A stretch of DNA of 64,000 nucleotides from Moesziomyces globuligerus (Eukaryota > Basidiomycota > Ustilaginomycetes > Ustilaginales > Ustilaginaceae): assembly GCA_030849465.1 (NCBI GenBank), contig JARVLF010000017.1:1-64000 (forward strand). Direction: 5' to 3'. The first letter of the stretch is position 1, and each line of letters starts with the position of its first letter. Under the pieces are notes generated by a model. It was not told where the DNA came from. It searched no databases and worked only from the letters and a program-made list of their open reading frames with translations. Positions 50,866 through 60,740 of this stretch are shown one piece after another. The position numbers were made by a program, and so were the translations under genes.

Positions 50866-51928
50866 ACCAAGGAGGGCATCCAGAGGGACGTGTACTTGTA
50901 CCTTTGGCTGATGAAGCGGGACTATGCCATCATCCGTGCTTTTCCCGCCTTGTCAGGATGAGAGTGGGGGGACACGAGCGTCGCAGGGTCGCGTACAGCG
51001 TTGCAAATGGATGGTAGCTCGACAAGTGTCAGAGTGGGGACGAAAGGGTCTCACGAACGGTACACGCGCCGACTTCACGTTCCTGGAACAGCGTTCCTGA
51101 CAAGCACATGGTCAGAGTGGGGCCCCGTACGGTATGCAAGTTTTATGCGGGAAGGCTCAGCGCGGGCGGATGGCGTCGAGAGGACGGCGAATGCCGATGC
51201 GGGGTACAGGTCACGCAGGCGCGGAACTCATTTGTAGTGCTGACACCACTCGAAGCATGCGCAGAGCCTGCGTGGGCAAAGCCACTGTGCATAGCAGGTG
51301 GGGGACAAGAACCCCACACTGCACTGCGGGGGTGAAAAGAACTCCGGACCAGCATGCGCAGGCGCGGGGGAGTGGGGAGTGGGCTTGCGCCGGCGGCATG
51401 CCTCTCGAATCACGCCTGAGGAGGCAGCATGCATCGACACGTTGCCGAGGCCGCGCCAGGTGGGTCTGATCTTCAGCAGATTTGAGGTGGACGTTGTCTG
51501 TGGTCTTGGGATCCAGTTGGCGACAAGGGTCTGCGCGGGGGGAAAGGGGGTGGCGTCAAGCGGGGTTCCGACCCCACGCCAGACCGCGGCTATCTTTTCG
51601 AGATTGCCGTCGGGCCCCCGCCCTGAAGACCCGAGCCGAGGCCTTTCGCCACGCACATGCACTCACCGCAAAGGATGGATACCTTACGCACTCAGCGCCA
51701 CCTTCAGAGACACCGAACGACCTCGAACGCGTGGAGTCGGCGCTCTTTGGCCAGCCTGCGATGCACTGAGGAGCTAGCAGAGTGCTGCCCTTCCGCTCCA
51801 AAACGCCTCAACTCGGACTCGCGACCAAAATTCTCCTCCTTCGCAGCGTTATCTGACAGGCATTCAGGTGTACTCTGCGGCGGTCTTTTTCTCTGTTCTA
51901 GTGAATCCTGGATCAAGCATGCATGCTG
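50866..51928. other. Intergenic region between two transporter genes
   Basis: About 1.06 kb, promoter of the sugar transporter and 3' flank of the next gene. GTCAGAGTGGGG occurs twice (near 51,027 and 51,111). No ORF with recognisable features. Confidence 0.5.
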
Positions 51929-53857
51929 TCATGCAACATCGTCCGAGGGCGCCGATGAAATGTCGAGTGAGGATCGCGAGTGAAGATCCTCTACCGCCCC
52001 TCCCGGCGGTATACGCGCGCCGATCGCGAGCGGCGGCTCCCCTTTCTCAGGTGTACCCTTTCCGCCCGTTCCAGCAACATTGGCAGGAGCAGAAGCCGCT
52101 GCTCCTGCCGCTGCTAAAGCCTCTTTTTTCTGTCGTACATGTTCTCTGAGCTTGCCTCCATGGATGTAGAGCAGGAACGGCAGCGGCGTCAGCAATAAAG
52201 CGAGCCCTCCCAGCAGGCTCGCTGCTCCCTGGACGGTGATGCTCCTGCACATCTGCCGGGTAAAGAGCGGCTGTTGTTTGGTTCGATCAAGTCGTTTGCG
52301 GACGGGTCGAAGGCAGGCAAGATGACAGGTGTTAGTCCTGCGCGCTGCAGCGGCTCGCTCGGTACGTTCATGCCATACTCACCAACGCAGCCGCCAGCGC
52401 CGAACGACAAAAGCCGGCCGCCGCTAGTACACTGGGAGCCGATGGTCCTCCGTAAGCGACCAGGTAGGGGATCAACGATGTGAACGCGGACATCGACCCA
52501 GCGCAAAGAAGCACAATACCGATAGCAGGAACGATCCAGTGAATACCTGTATGCGCAGACGTAGCAGGCCGAACGAACCGGGGACCTCGTCAGCGAACTG
52601 ATCATGAATTCGTCTCCTTTGAAGCGAAAAGACTCACTCGTGAAGGGCACCGTCCATGCGAAGAGGAACAGACCGACTGGGGCAAGCGCGCAACCATAGA
52701 TGGCGTGGATCAGAGACGTCTCTGGCGGCAAGGCCTGCTTTCCACTCTTGGCGCGGATAAGGCGATTGATGGCTTCTTGAACAAAGAGATAGTTGGAGGC
52801 TGCCATGGCGAACCCGATGAAGAGGGTAATGTATATCAATCCGATGGACTCGGGCTTGAAGCGGCGGATCGAGGTGAAGGCGAATGGAATGATGACAAAG
52901 AAGTCGTAGATGATCGCGTAGAGAAGCGAAGTGTAGATTGAGATCACGAGCACCACCCGATCTGGAAGAGGGACGCAGCAGCGCGATAATGCGTTCCGCC
53001 GCCGTCATATAAGCCTTGTCAGTGGACATTCAAAACCACGGCTGAAGACCGACACTTGATCATGTTCTTCATCACTCACCTGTGAAAAGCCAGTGGAATG
53101 GGAGCTTGACGGAACGGACGAAGGCGTTGCCGAAGGAGCGTGCTGAGTTGGCTAGACTTGCAGACAAGCGAGCCTTGCCGGTCGTATCTAAGGGCTTCGT
53201 GCTATCGGGTGTTGCATATCGTGCGTCGTGAAGTCGCTTGAGCTTCGGATGATCCGTCTCCGGGACGAAGACGACGCCGATGACTGTCACAACGGCGACG
53301 AATATGGCTTGATGCCTGAGGTTCCATCGCCAACCAGCACGCTCGTTGACAAAGGCGCCGACCAGCCCGCCAAGCGAAGGACCTGCGAAAGCAGAGAAGC
53401 CATAGCACGTGAAGAAAGGCGCGTACTTGGCGGGCGTTGTCATATCACCGTATGATGCGGGTGCGTTGTTGAGAGCCGAAGAGCCTGCGATGCTACTGAG
53501 GAGGCGGAAGACCAGGATGACGGCGAGGTTGTTTGACTCGGACATGACGAAGCAGAAAGCGGTGAACAGGATCCAAGAGCAGACGTAGACCGGACGCTTT
53601 CCGTTTGTCTGGGCCAGAGGACCCATCAGTAGAGGTCCGAGAGCAAAGCCCAAGACATATAGGGAGAGTCCTAGCGTGACGACCTCGGCGCTTGCGTTGA
53701 ACTGGCGTTGGAGCGACGTTGCGGAAAGCGCGAAGGCAGTCGAGAGGTAGGTGAAGGAGAGGACCATGACACCGAGGATGAGCGTGACTCTGGTCTTCTT
53801 TAGTGTGCTCCATTCTCGAGGATTCTCGACTGGCGGTGCGGCTGGTGCAGCTTCCAT
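51929..53857 (-). CDS. DHA1-family MFS multidrug/H+ antiporter
   Basis: Exons 53,080-53,857, 52,638-52,961, 52,383-52,546 and 51,929-52,270; introns 118, 91 and 112 nt; about 535 aa. Every junction restores family text: FHWLFT/DRVVLVISIYTSLLY, VPFT/SIHWIVPAIG and AAAL/PLFTRQMCRSITVQG. Twelve membrane segments are seen. Motif A is GPLAQTNGKRPVYVCS, and the antiporter motif C region is GFSAFAGPSLGGLVGAF. The C-terminal tail (YIHGGKLREHVRQKK) is typical. Substrates of such proteins are drugs, polyamines or secreted metabolites; none can be named here. Confidence 0.9.
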
Positions 53858-55329
53858 CTTTGCCTGATATGTGGCCGTTTGGCCGAGGTGCCGGGGAAGA
53901 CGCTTGGTGCTGCTTGGAATAGACGTGTGGGCCGCTGCCGCAGGAGCTTAGCTCGATTCTGCTCGAGCCCGTGGTGCGGTCTTTATGACATTCACTCGAA
54001 TATATTCCCCTTCTCCGTGAGAGACAGATGGGTGAGGTGCGGAAGCAGTATTATAGTACCAGCCTCAGGCAAGCGTGTGCAGCGTACCGTTAGCGTGGGG
54101 CGCGTGCAGGATGAGCACGTTCTCTTCGGTTCGGCAGTCCAGCCGGAGCAGCGAGTAACGGTTGATGTCGGCGACCGTCTCTCCGGGCCGGTCGGTCACG
54201 AGAATGGCAAGAGTACTGGTGGAAGTAAGTTAGGCATGGTCGAGTAAGTTAAAGCATGGGTCGACCGGCTATCAACCCGTGCAGTTCACGGGCTAGAAAA
54301 GAACACAGGCTCGGCAAGGGGAAGCGCGAGATGCGGATATTGGCGCAGTTGCACAAGACGCGCATGGGATGCACTTGCCTGAAGCCATCACAGCCGCCGC
54401 ACAGCGGCTTGAAACGACAGACAAACAGACCAGCAGGCAAACAGACAAGGAAAGCAGATGGAAGTACTTATTTCCGTTAGGCGCCCGGCAATAGCCAACG
54501 CCCGATTCTGAAGGCCGGCATTTGGCCCGCAAATCTTTCCAAGCTGCAAAGGGATGCACGGAAGCCGTAAGATTTGAGCCAACCTGCTGGCCATGACCTT
54601 GAGCCAGGGACGACCGAACGAGCCACCCCCGACGACAAGCTCTGCCTGTGACACCAAAGAGTCGGACTCCGAGCGTGTTGGCTGCCGGCTCATTCAAACT
54701 ACCGAGTTTCCCCATATTTTTCCAGCACGCTCTCTCTCGAGGTCTGACACCCGGTGACTCCAAAAAAGCGTAAACCTACATCGGCGATTTTTAGGCACGA
54801 AGCATGCCTCTCATCACCGATGGATTCACACTCGGGCTCGTCGGACCACCCTCGATGCACCAGCGATGCTGATCGATCAACTTGCGGTACCAAACACGGT
54901 TTCCCACCGTCTTGCGCCGGTGAGAGCCGAGAGAACGTGCTGGCGTAGTCCGTCATCCTTGATCCGGCTCAGAACGCGCCCCTCCCGCGGCTGATCATGC
55001 GTGACTTTGCACAAAAGAACACGCTGCGATGGCGAAGATTGCGCGTGGTGGCAGAACGAGCCCAACTTGGATCGAAGATGTCTACAACCAGTGTGCTTGC
55101 CACGAGGCCAGAATGTAGAGGCTGCATTCACATGATCATGGTGCTGGTATCTAGGGGGCAGCACTGTTGTCCATACGCATGAACCGCAGCGATTGCGGCG
55201 GAATAAGAGCGCGCCCGAAGGTGTGTGAGATTTTGTACGGAGCCAAGAAGGTAGCAGACGGTCCTGATCAGTGTACTGATGGGCAGAATGAAGCGGATCA
55301 AGACGGAAGAAGTGGTCAAAATGTCGGGC
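53858..55329. other. Intergenic region, no gene seen
   Basis: About 1.5 kb between the DHA1 gene start and the 3' end of the Rad1-like gene, both minus. AAGTAAGTTA-type words recur near 54,227 and 54,245, and a CAGACAAACAGACC run lies near 54,418. Only short frames. Confidence 0.5.
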
Positions 55330-56879
55330 TCAACGTACCAAGAACTCGCAAAAAGCGTCCTGTTCCTCTTCAAGGCTGGCCTGATCGGCTGCCAGGGCGT
55401 TGGCAGCGCCAGCAGCACCGAAACCCGCGGCTTTGCGATATTTGGGCATCATGAACTGGAAGCTGATCAAGCCTGCCTCATCCATGCGGAGTGAGGTCTT
55501 GATCGACGAGCGCAGCACTGTCATGGTGCGCGAAAGCAGCGAAAAGTCGTACCACTGTTCGCTGCTGCCGGGCAGAGCTACAAACTTTTCGATCACGCCG
55601 GTCGGGTCGGCGGATGACAAGCTGGCCGGAAACTCCATCTCGGACGAGCCCGTGTCGGAGATCGCCCGAAAGCGCAGCATGCTCGCGGCTTTCCTCGTTT
55701 GTATGCCAGAATGGCGTGCGCCCGTGCCGTGTGTCTCGTGATGATCGTGCGAGGTACCGGTGTGAGGCGATGTCATGAGGATGGAGAGCTTCTTGCACGT
55801 AGCATCGACCTCGGAGAAGGCGGCATGCATTAGGTCGGATCCAACGATGACCTGCGCCACCATTTGGCGCGGATCGAAAACCATGTCTGTGAGGAAGCTC
55901 GGTTCGTACGTCGATATAGAGCACCGCGTGAGCACGTTGGCTTCCTGTTCGAGCTCCAGGACGAGCGGATGGCCTACTCCTTCATAGGAGAGTCTCATGC
56001 GTGTGGCTCTGACCGTGGAAGACGAGGGATAGCTGCGCTCAACCGATGCTCCCCGATCCATGTTGTTTGGATCTGCCGTGCCGTCACGAGTGCGAGCATA
56101 TCCTCGTGCGTTCGCCGCGGAGCCACCGCTGTTCAAACCGTCTGTGCGAGATCCGTATTGACCATGACCCGTGGCTTGGGGCCTTGAGGGACCTACACCG
56201 CCGAAGATGTTGAGGCAGGAGATCCACGTTTGAAGATTGACTTCGAACGAGACACTGGCAGGCTCGTCCTCGAAAGAGCCGGCCTCGCCGCGATTGCGGG
56301 TGGTTCGATCAGATTGCAGATCTGGAGACGAGCCGTCCTCAGGGTCCGATGAGGGTGCAGATGCCTGAGACCCGTCATTCTCGCGGCGAGTTTGCGTCGT
56401 TCTGGTGCGCTTCCTGGAGTGGATTTGCCTATCCGACTGCGCCGATGCGGCCGGACGCGCGCTAGTTGAAGGCAGGTCGAAGCGATAAGAGTCGAACATG
56501 TGGGAGTAGAGATAGGCATGGGCTTGAACGGTGCGATTGAGCTCCGTGACGATCTCCAAGCCCGAGCTAGAGGCGATAACAACGGCATGCTGTCCATTCA
56601 GTGGAACGCACAGTTGCAGAGGCCGAGGTCAGCATGGCAGAAAGGCTTCAAACGGAGCAGCATCGAGCATCTACTCACGGTCTGGATGGCGACCGACTTG
56701 AGCAAATTAGCGAGACCTGTCACGTCTGACACTGTGGCCGAAAGGACCTATCCGCGGCGATCCATTCAGAGAGAGGCAATTTCAGCGAAAGAAAAGCGAA
56801 GGATGCGGGCTTGAACGAGATCGGCGTGAGAGGAACTGACCATCGATGGCGTGGCTTGTCCAGCGGCCTGTACGGGCAT
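55330..56879 (-). CDS. REC1: Rad1/Rec1 subunit of the 9-1-1 checkpoint clamp
   Basis: Exons 56,841-56,879, 56,679-56,747 and 55,330-56,589; introns 93 and 89 nt, phase 0; about 455 aa. The first donor is GTCAGT, weaker than usual. The PCNA-like fold is recognisable: GLANLLKSVAIQT/HAVVIASSSGLEIVTE, VQAHAYLYSHMFDSY, SFEVNLQTWISCLNIFGG, RLSYEGVGHPLVLELE, and a C-terminal IKTSLRMDEAGLISFQF strand. The clamp (Rad9-Hus1-Rad1) is loaded at damaged DNA to activate checkpoint kinase; REC1 is the Ustilago maydis name. Two Ser/Gly-rich insertions (about 70-135 and 160-210) enlarge it over yeast homologues. Confidence 0.9.
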
Positions 56880-58293
56880 GATGAGAACTTTGCATGTACC
56901 GAGACTAGTTCGGAGAGGTCAGCGATCGACCGGGCCGGAGTGCGGTCTGGCGGGATTGTCGCAGATACGAGAGGCGTGTCCCTGATGGCAGCCCGCGTTC
57001 GAGCTCGCGTGTAGCGATCGATGTCGACAGAGATGGTGCGCTCGTTGGATAGGATCCGAATGACGTGGAGCGAGCCAGGAAGAGGTGCTCAGCCGACCTG
57101 TCAGAGACCACTCAGACGGTCCGAAGTGCTCAGCTTCTGGCTCCTGCGTCGAACGAGTGGAGGCGGAAGAACCGATGACGCGTTGCTGAGCTCGCGACTC
57201 GAGTGGACCCTTGAAGTGTTGTCGCACTCACCTGCAACACTTTTCGCAGCCTTCTTTTCGGCACCAATTTTGAAAAATCATTTTGACGCGAGACTTGAAC
57301 ACCTCGAGGCCAGCTGGTCATTCACACTATCGACGAGGGGACCGTGCAAACCAGAAGTTCTCATCTGACGAGCGTATTAGCTAGCTTGTAATCTCCTTCG
57401 CCAGTGACTTCGGGAGGTCTTCATTTAGAATAAGCATGTTGACCACCGCTTGGCTGAGATGTTGCCCCTCACCTTTCACATGGCAGCGCACGAGCGAAGC
57501 ATTTGTGCTGTGTGCTACGGTGTGCGTGCCCTCCACTTCTCCAATTTTAGGCGCCTTTTGGCCAGCGATTTTATCCCCTTTTTATTGTGGAGCTGCTGAA
57601 CTGCGCGCGCCAAGCTCGCCTAAGGTGGCATCGATAGAAGGAGTCGTTTGCTGAGGTCATGCAATGCGCTCTGACGGATGCAGCATCGTGTCGACTGGGT
57701 AGAGCTGGATCGTGGATGAATCTACGAATACGAACATGATCTCGTTCCCCTCACAGTCTTTCGTTCCCAGATCTCGCTCGTGTCATCCTTCTGTTTCAGC
57801 TTCTGGGCCCAACGTGTGTTGATTTTGGTGCAACCCTCCCCCTGGACGGCTTCTTCTGAACAGGCGACGTTCTGGGAGCGCACCTCACCTCAAGCTCGCC
57901 ACACTACAGGAGCATGCATCGACGCATTCGCGGCCTCACGAATCTGTTGCAGGGACTCCCCTAGTTGGAATGCTTGCGCTGCTGTCCGGCACTCGACGCC
58001 ATATCTTACCGGCTTTATTGGCAGGTGACAGGGGCCTCTTGACTTGCTAGAACAAAGGGTTCACTCGAAAGCGGAGCGGTGCATCTACTGGATCCTGCAC
58101 CCACAAGGCGCACATCCTCGATTGATCCATCTGCGACACTAACGATATAAGGGGGGAGCGGGCTCCTCCCTTCTCGCTGGAAAAAGAGCAAACATCATCC
58201 CAGAACGAAGCTCATGACAGCAGAAACCAAGACCACCACAATTCCCTGATCTCAAGTCCCAAATCACAAGTCTGCTACAATCTCCCGACAATT
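56880..58293. promoter_or_regulatory. Divergent promoter region between REC1 and mpaB-like gene
   Basis: 1.4 kb with no supported gene. A TATA-like ATATAAGGGG at about 58,146 lies some 150 bp upstream of the mpaB-like ATG. The REC1 side has no evident TATA. Confidence 0.45.
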
Positions 58294-60489
58294 ATGCCCG
58301 TTATTAGCTTTCCGCACGTCACGAGCGCAATGCTCGCGGCCGCGACAAGTCCGACGTGCGCATGGAGCGCCTCGGTCGCCGTCCTTCTCTGGTTTGTACC
58401 CGCAGTCAGGGCCTTGGCTGTCCGGGTCGTCTGCGAAGCTTATGCGGCTCTCGTACATCTGCCCTTCCGCTCCTCTCCCACTGCCTTTCTCTTTCGCGCC
58501 ACAGATCGGCCGCTGCCGACCTCAGACTCGTTGTGGTCCCGACTTCAAGCGGCCACGACGTTTCAAAGGCGCGCAAAGCGTGCCGGCCTCAGACATGAAA
58601 GGCAAATCGACTGGAACCTGCCAGATCAACCCAAAGAGGGTGACATGATCGAAGCGTGGGATCGCATCGCCGAATGGGACTCGGCCTGCTTCCATCCTCG
58701 CAAGCTCGAGCAGCTTCGCCGCGTCGGCGATCCACTCGCAGATGACGCTCTCGCTTTTCTCGATGCAGTCCCCGCAGACCTCACATCCTCCTCACCGGAC
58801 ACCCTTCGCCGTATCTACGACCGTGCTGTTGAGGATCGTACCACTGGCTCTGATCAGTCCTCCGAGTGTCGGCTCTTCTGGCAGGCCGTCGCTCGAAGGC
58901 CTCCACCCGGAGCGGGCGCACTGGGACTCGATTGGTATCGCTCGCGGTACACTTCCGATGCCGTCGAGGCTCTGGAACAATGGCCTCGGATTCCTTACTC
59001 AAGTCGGCAAGAGCCGACTTTGTCGCTTCCAATCTGGACTCCGCCGGATCCCGATCGCATTGATGCTAAACACGATGCTGAGGAGCTCGAGGCGGAAGCG
59101 CAAGTCATTCGTAGAGGTCAGGATGTCTTCTATCGCTACGCAGGTCCAATTCTGACCACTCTCCTGCACTTCAGCTTGGCAGGTGGATTTGCATCGCCGA
59201 GGATCACCGAGGTGCTGAAACAGACTGCCTATCTCGTACCTTCTGCTGCGGGTCGAGGCGCCGAGTCCGCCTCCGCCAGCTTGCCCACCATCGAGGAACT
59301 GCGGAGAACGTTCAATGTGGACAAAGCTCGAGCAGACCGCACTTGGGCCAGACTTTTGGAGACAACTCAATTCGTGCTCGACGTCATGGAGCATGCCGAC
59401 AGTCTTCAGCCTCCAAGCACCCCAGCTGCCGCGCCCACACGCGGCTCACCGTCCGTAGGCGACCACGCATCGACGCCTGCTACGCCCGAGAGCGGCGGCG
59501 ACGGCTGGCAATCGGCCGTGCGGGTCCGATTACTGCATGCCACCGTCCGACGTCGTGTCCTCAAATTGGCCGAACGACGGCGTGCGCACTCCGCATCTGA
59601 CAGAGAGAACGTGTACGACGCCGAAAAAAACGGGATACCCATCAACCAGGAAGACTTGCTGGGCACGTTGTGCGCCTTTTCTTCCGCCCCGCTCGCCATG
59701 CTGCATAGGATCGGAATCTCACCCACAGCGCAAGAACGCGAAGACTACATCGCGCTTTGGCGACACGTCGGCTTTTACATGGGCATCGAGCCGGCACTGC
59801 TGCGTCGCGCCTTCCGCGATGCTCCGACGGCTGATCGCACGCTGTGGTGCACCATCCTGCACTTGTTCAGCAAGGTCGAGATCCTGGACAGTTCGTTCGG
59901 TGATCAAAAGGCTCGCAAGGGTCCGAGGATGCAGGGCCCGACGATTCCGGTGCTGATCGCCTGCGCCGACCGACCACCTTTTCACACGCCGCTTTCGGCG
60001 CATGTTGCCATTGCCCGACGTCTCATCGGCAAGTCTTTGGCAGATGCACTTGCGCTGCCGGCTTCGTCCGCCAAACGCGAAGTCCTCACCGATATCGCGT
60101 TCCTCGGCATGCGTGTGCCCATTCTATTCGGCTCGATCTATCCGCGTCGGTCGTGGGAGAGGCGAAGGCTGCAGCTCGCGCGTCCTCTCCTGCGCCGCCT
60201 CATCGTCTTCAGCTTTGGCGACAAGCGTACCAAGTTCGAGATGCCTTCGCACACAAAGTCGGCCACGAACTTCAATAATATCAAGGGCGAGCGAGTCAAT
60301 GTCGAGACCCAGTCGCAGAACCACCTCGACGTCCCGGTAGACAAGGAGGCCAACATGGAATTGGCGCGGCAATGGCGCTGGCTGATGCGCGAGATGGTGG
60401 CGGTGATGGTGGCAAGCGCTTTCCTCGTCGTCGGTGTCTTTGTGGGAGCTTTCCATCTTCGGTCTGTCCCCTCCCTCAATAGCAAGTAA
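58294..60489 (+). CDS. mpaB/latex-clearing-protein-like oxygenase (DUF2236 fold)
   Basis: 731 aa, single exon. The N-terminus has a hydrophobic segment (about 20-48; SVAVLLWFVPAVRALAVRVV), likely a membrane anchor. The catalytic fold spans about 260-570: FYRYAGPILTTLLHFSLAGG, a TWARLLETTQFVLDVM helix, VRVRLLHATVRRRVL with its conserved RxRLLHA, GIPINQEDLLGTLCAFS, and YIALWRHVGFYMGI. His residues in these blocks are the expected haem ligands. Members include MpaB, an ER oxygenase of mycophenolic acid synthesis, and bacterial rubber oxygenase. A second hydrophobic segment lies at the C-terminus (MVASAFLVVGVFVGAF). The substrate is unknown and no biosynthetic cluster surrounds it. Confidence 0.85.
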   Translation: MPVISFPHVTSAMLAAATSPTCAWSASVAVLLWFVPAVRALAVRVVCEAYAALVHLPFRSSPTAFLFRATDRPLPTSDSLWSRLQAATTFQRRAKRAGLRHERQIDWNLPDQPKEGDMIEAWDRIAEWDSACFHPRKLEQLRRVGDPLADDALAFLDAVPADLTSSSPDTLRRIYDRAVEDRTTGSDQSSECRLFWQAVARRPPPGAGALGLDWYRSRYTSDAVEALEQWPRIPYSSRQEPTLSLPIWTPPDPDRIDAKHDAEELEAEAQVIRRGQDVFYRYAGPILTTLLHFSLAGGFASPRITEVLKQTAYLVPSAAGRGAESASASLPTIEELRRTFNVDKARADRTWARLLETTQFVLDVMEHADSLQPPSTPAAAPTRGSPSVGDHASTPATPESGGDGWQSAVRVRLLHATVRRRVLKLAERRRAHSASDRENVYDAEKNGIPINQEDLLGTLCAFSSAPLAMLHRIGISPTAQEREDYIALWRHVGFYMGIEPALLRRAFRDAPTADRTLWCTILHLFSKVEILDSSFGDQKARKGPRMQGPTIPVLIACADRPPFHTPLSAHVAIARRLIGKSLADALALPASSAKREVLTDIAFLGMRVPILFGSIYPRRSWERRRLQLARPLLRRLIVFSFGDKRTKFEMPSHTKSATNFNNIKGERVNVETQSQNHLDVPVDKEANMELARQWRWLMREMVAVMVASAFLVVGVFVGAFHLRSVPSLNSK

Positions 60490-60613
60490 TATCACGGGTG
60501 ATACAGTACGTCCGGGCCCATCAACCCCTTCATGCTTCTACGCCAAAGTGCTGCGGCTGACGCCAAAAAATGTCAGGTAATAGTTGCAATAGCAAATATG
60601 ATAGACATGAATT

Positions 60614-60714
60614 GGCCGGTTGGCCCAATGGTAAGGCGTCTGACTACGAGTGTTTCCCTCTTCGGAGTGAAGCTGCTAATCAGGAGATTCTGGGTTCGAG
60701 CCCCAGGCTGGTCA
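60614..60714 (+). tRNA. tRNA-Arg (anticodon ACG) with a 29-nt intron
   Basis: Acceptor arms GGCCGGT (60,614-60,620) and GCTGGTC (60,707-60,713) pair with three wobbles. The D-arm is GGCCCAATGG, the anticodon stem is TCTGA/TCAGG, and the T-arm CTGGG-TTCGAGC-CCCAG is perfect. Anticodon ACG is at 60,646-60,648 (read as ICG). The intron 60,650-60,678 sits one base 3' of the anticodon, the eukaryotic position. Oligo-T follows from 60,716, a Pol III terminator. It closely resembles yeast tRNA-Arg(ACG). Confidence 0.95.
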
Positions 60715-60715
60715 C

Positions 60716-60740
60716 TTTTTGGGTTTTTTTTTTTTTTTTC
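60716..60740 (+). terminator. RNA polymerase III terminator after the tRNA
   Basis: A T5 run starts at 60,716, two bases after the discriminator base, and is followed by GGG and a much longer T run to about 60,740, so termination has a backup site. Confidence 0.8.
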
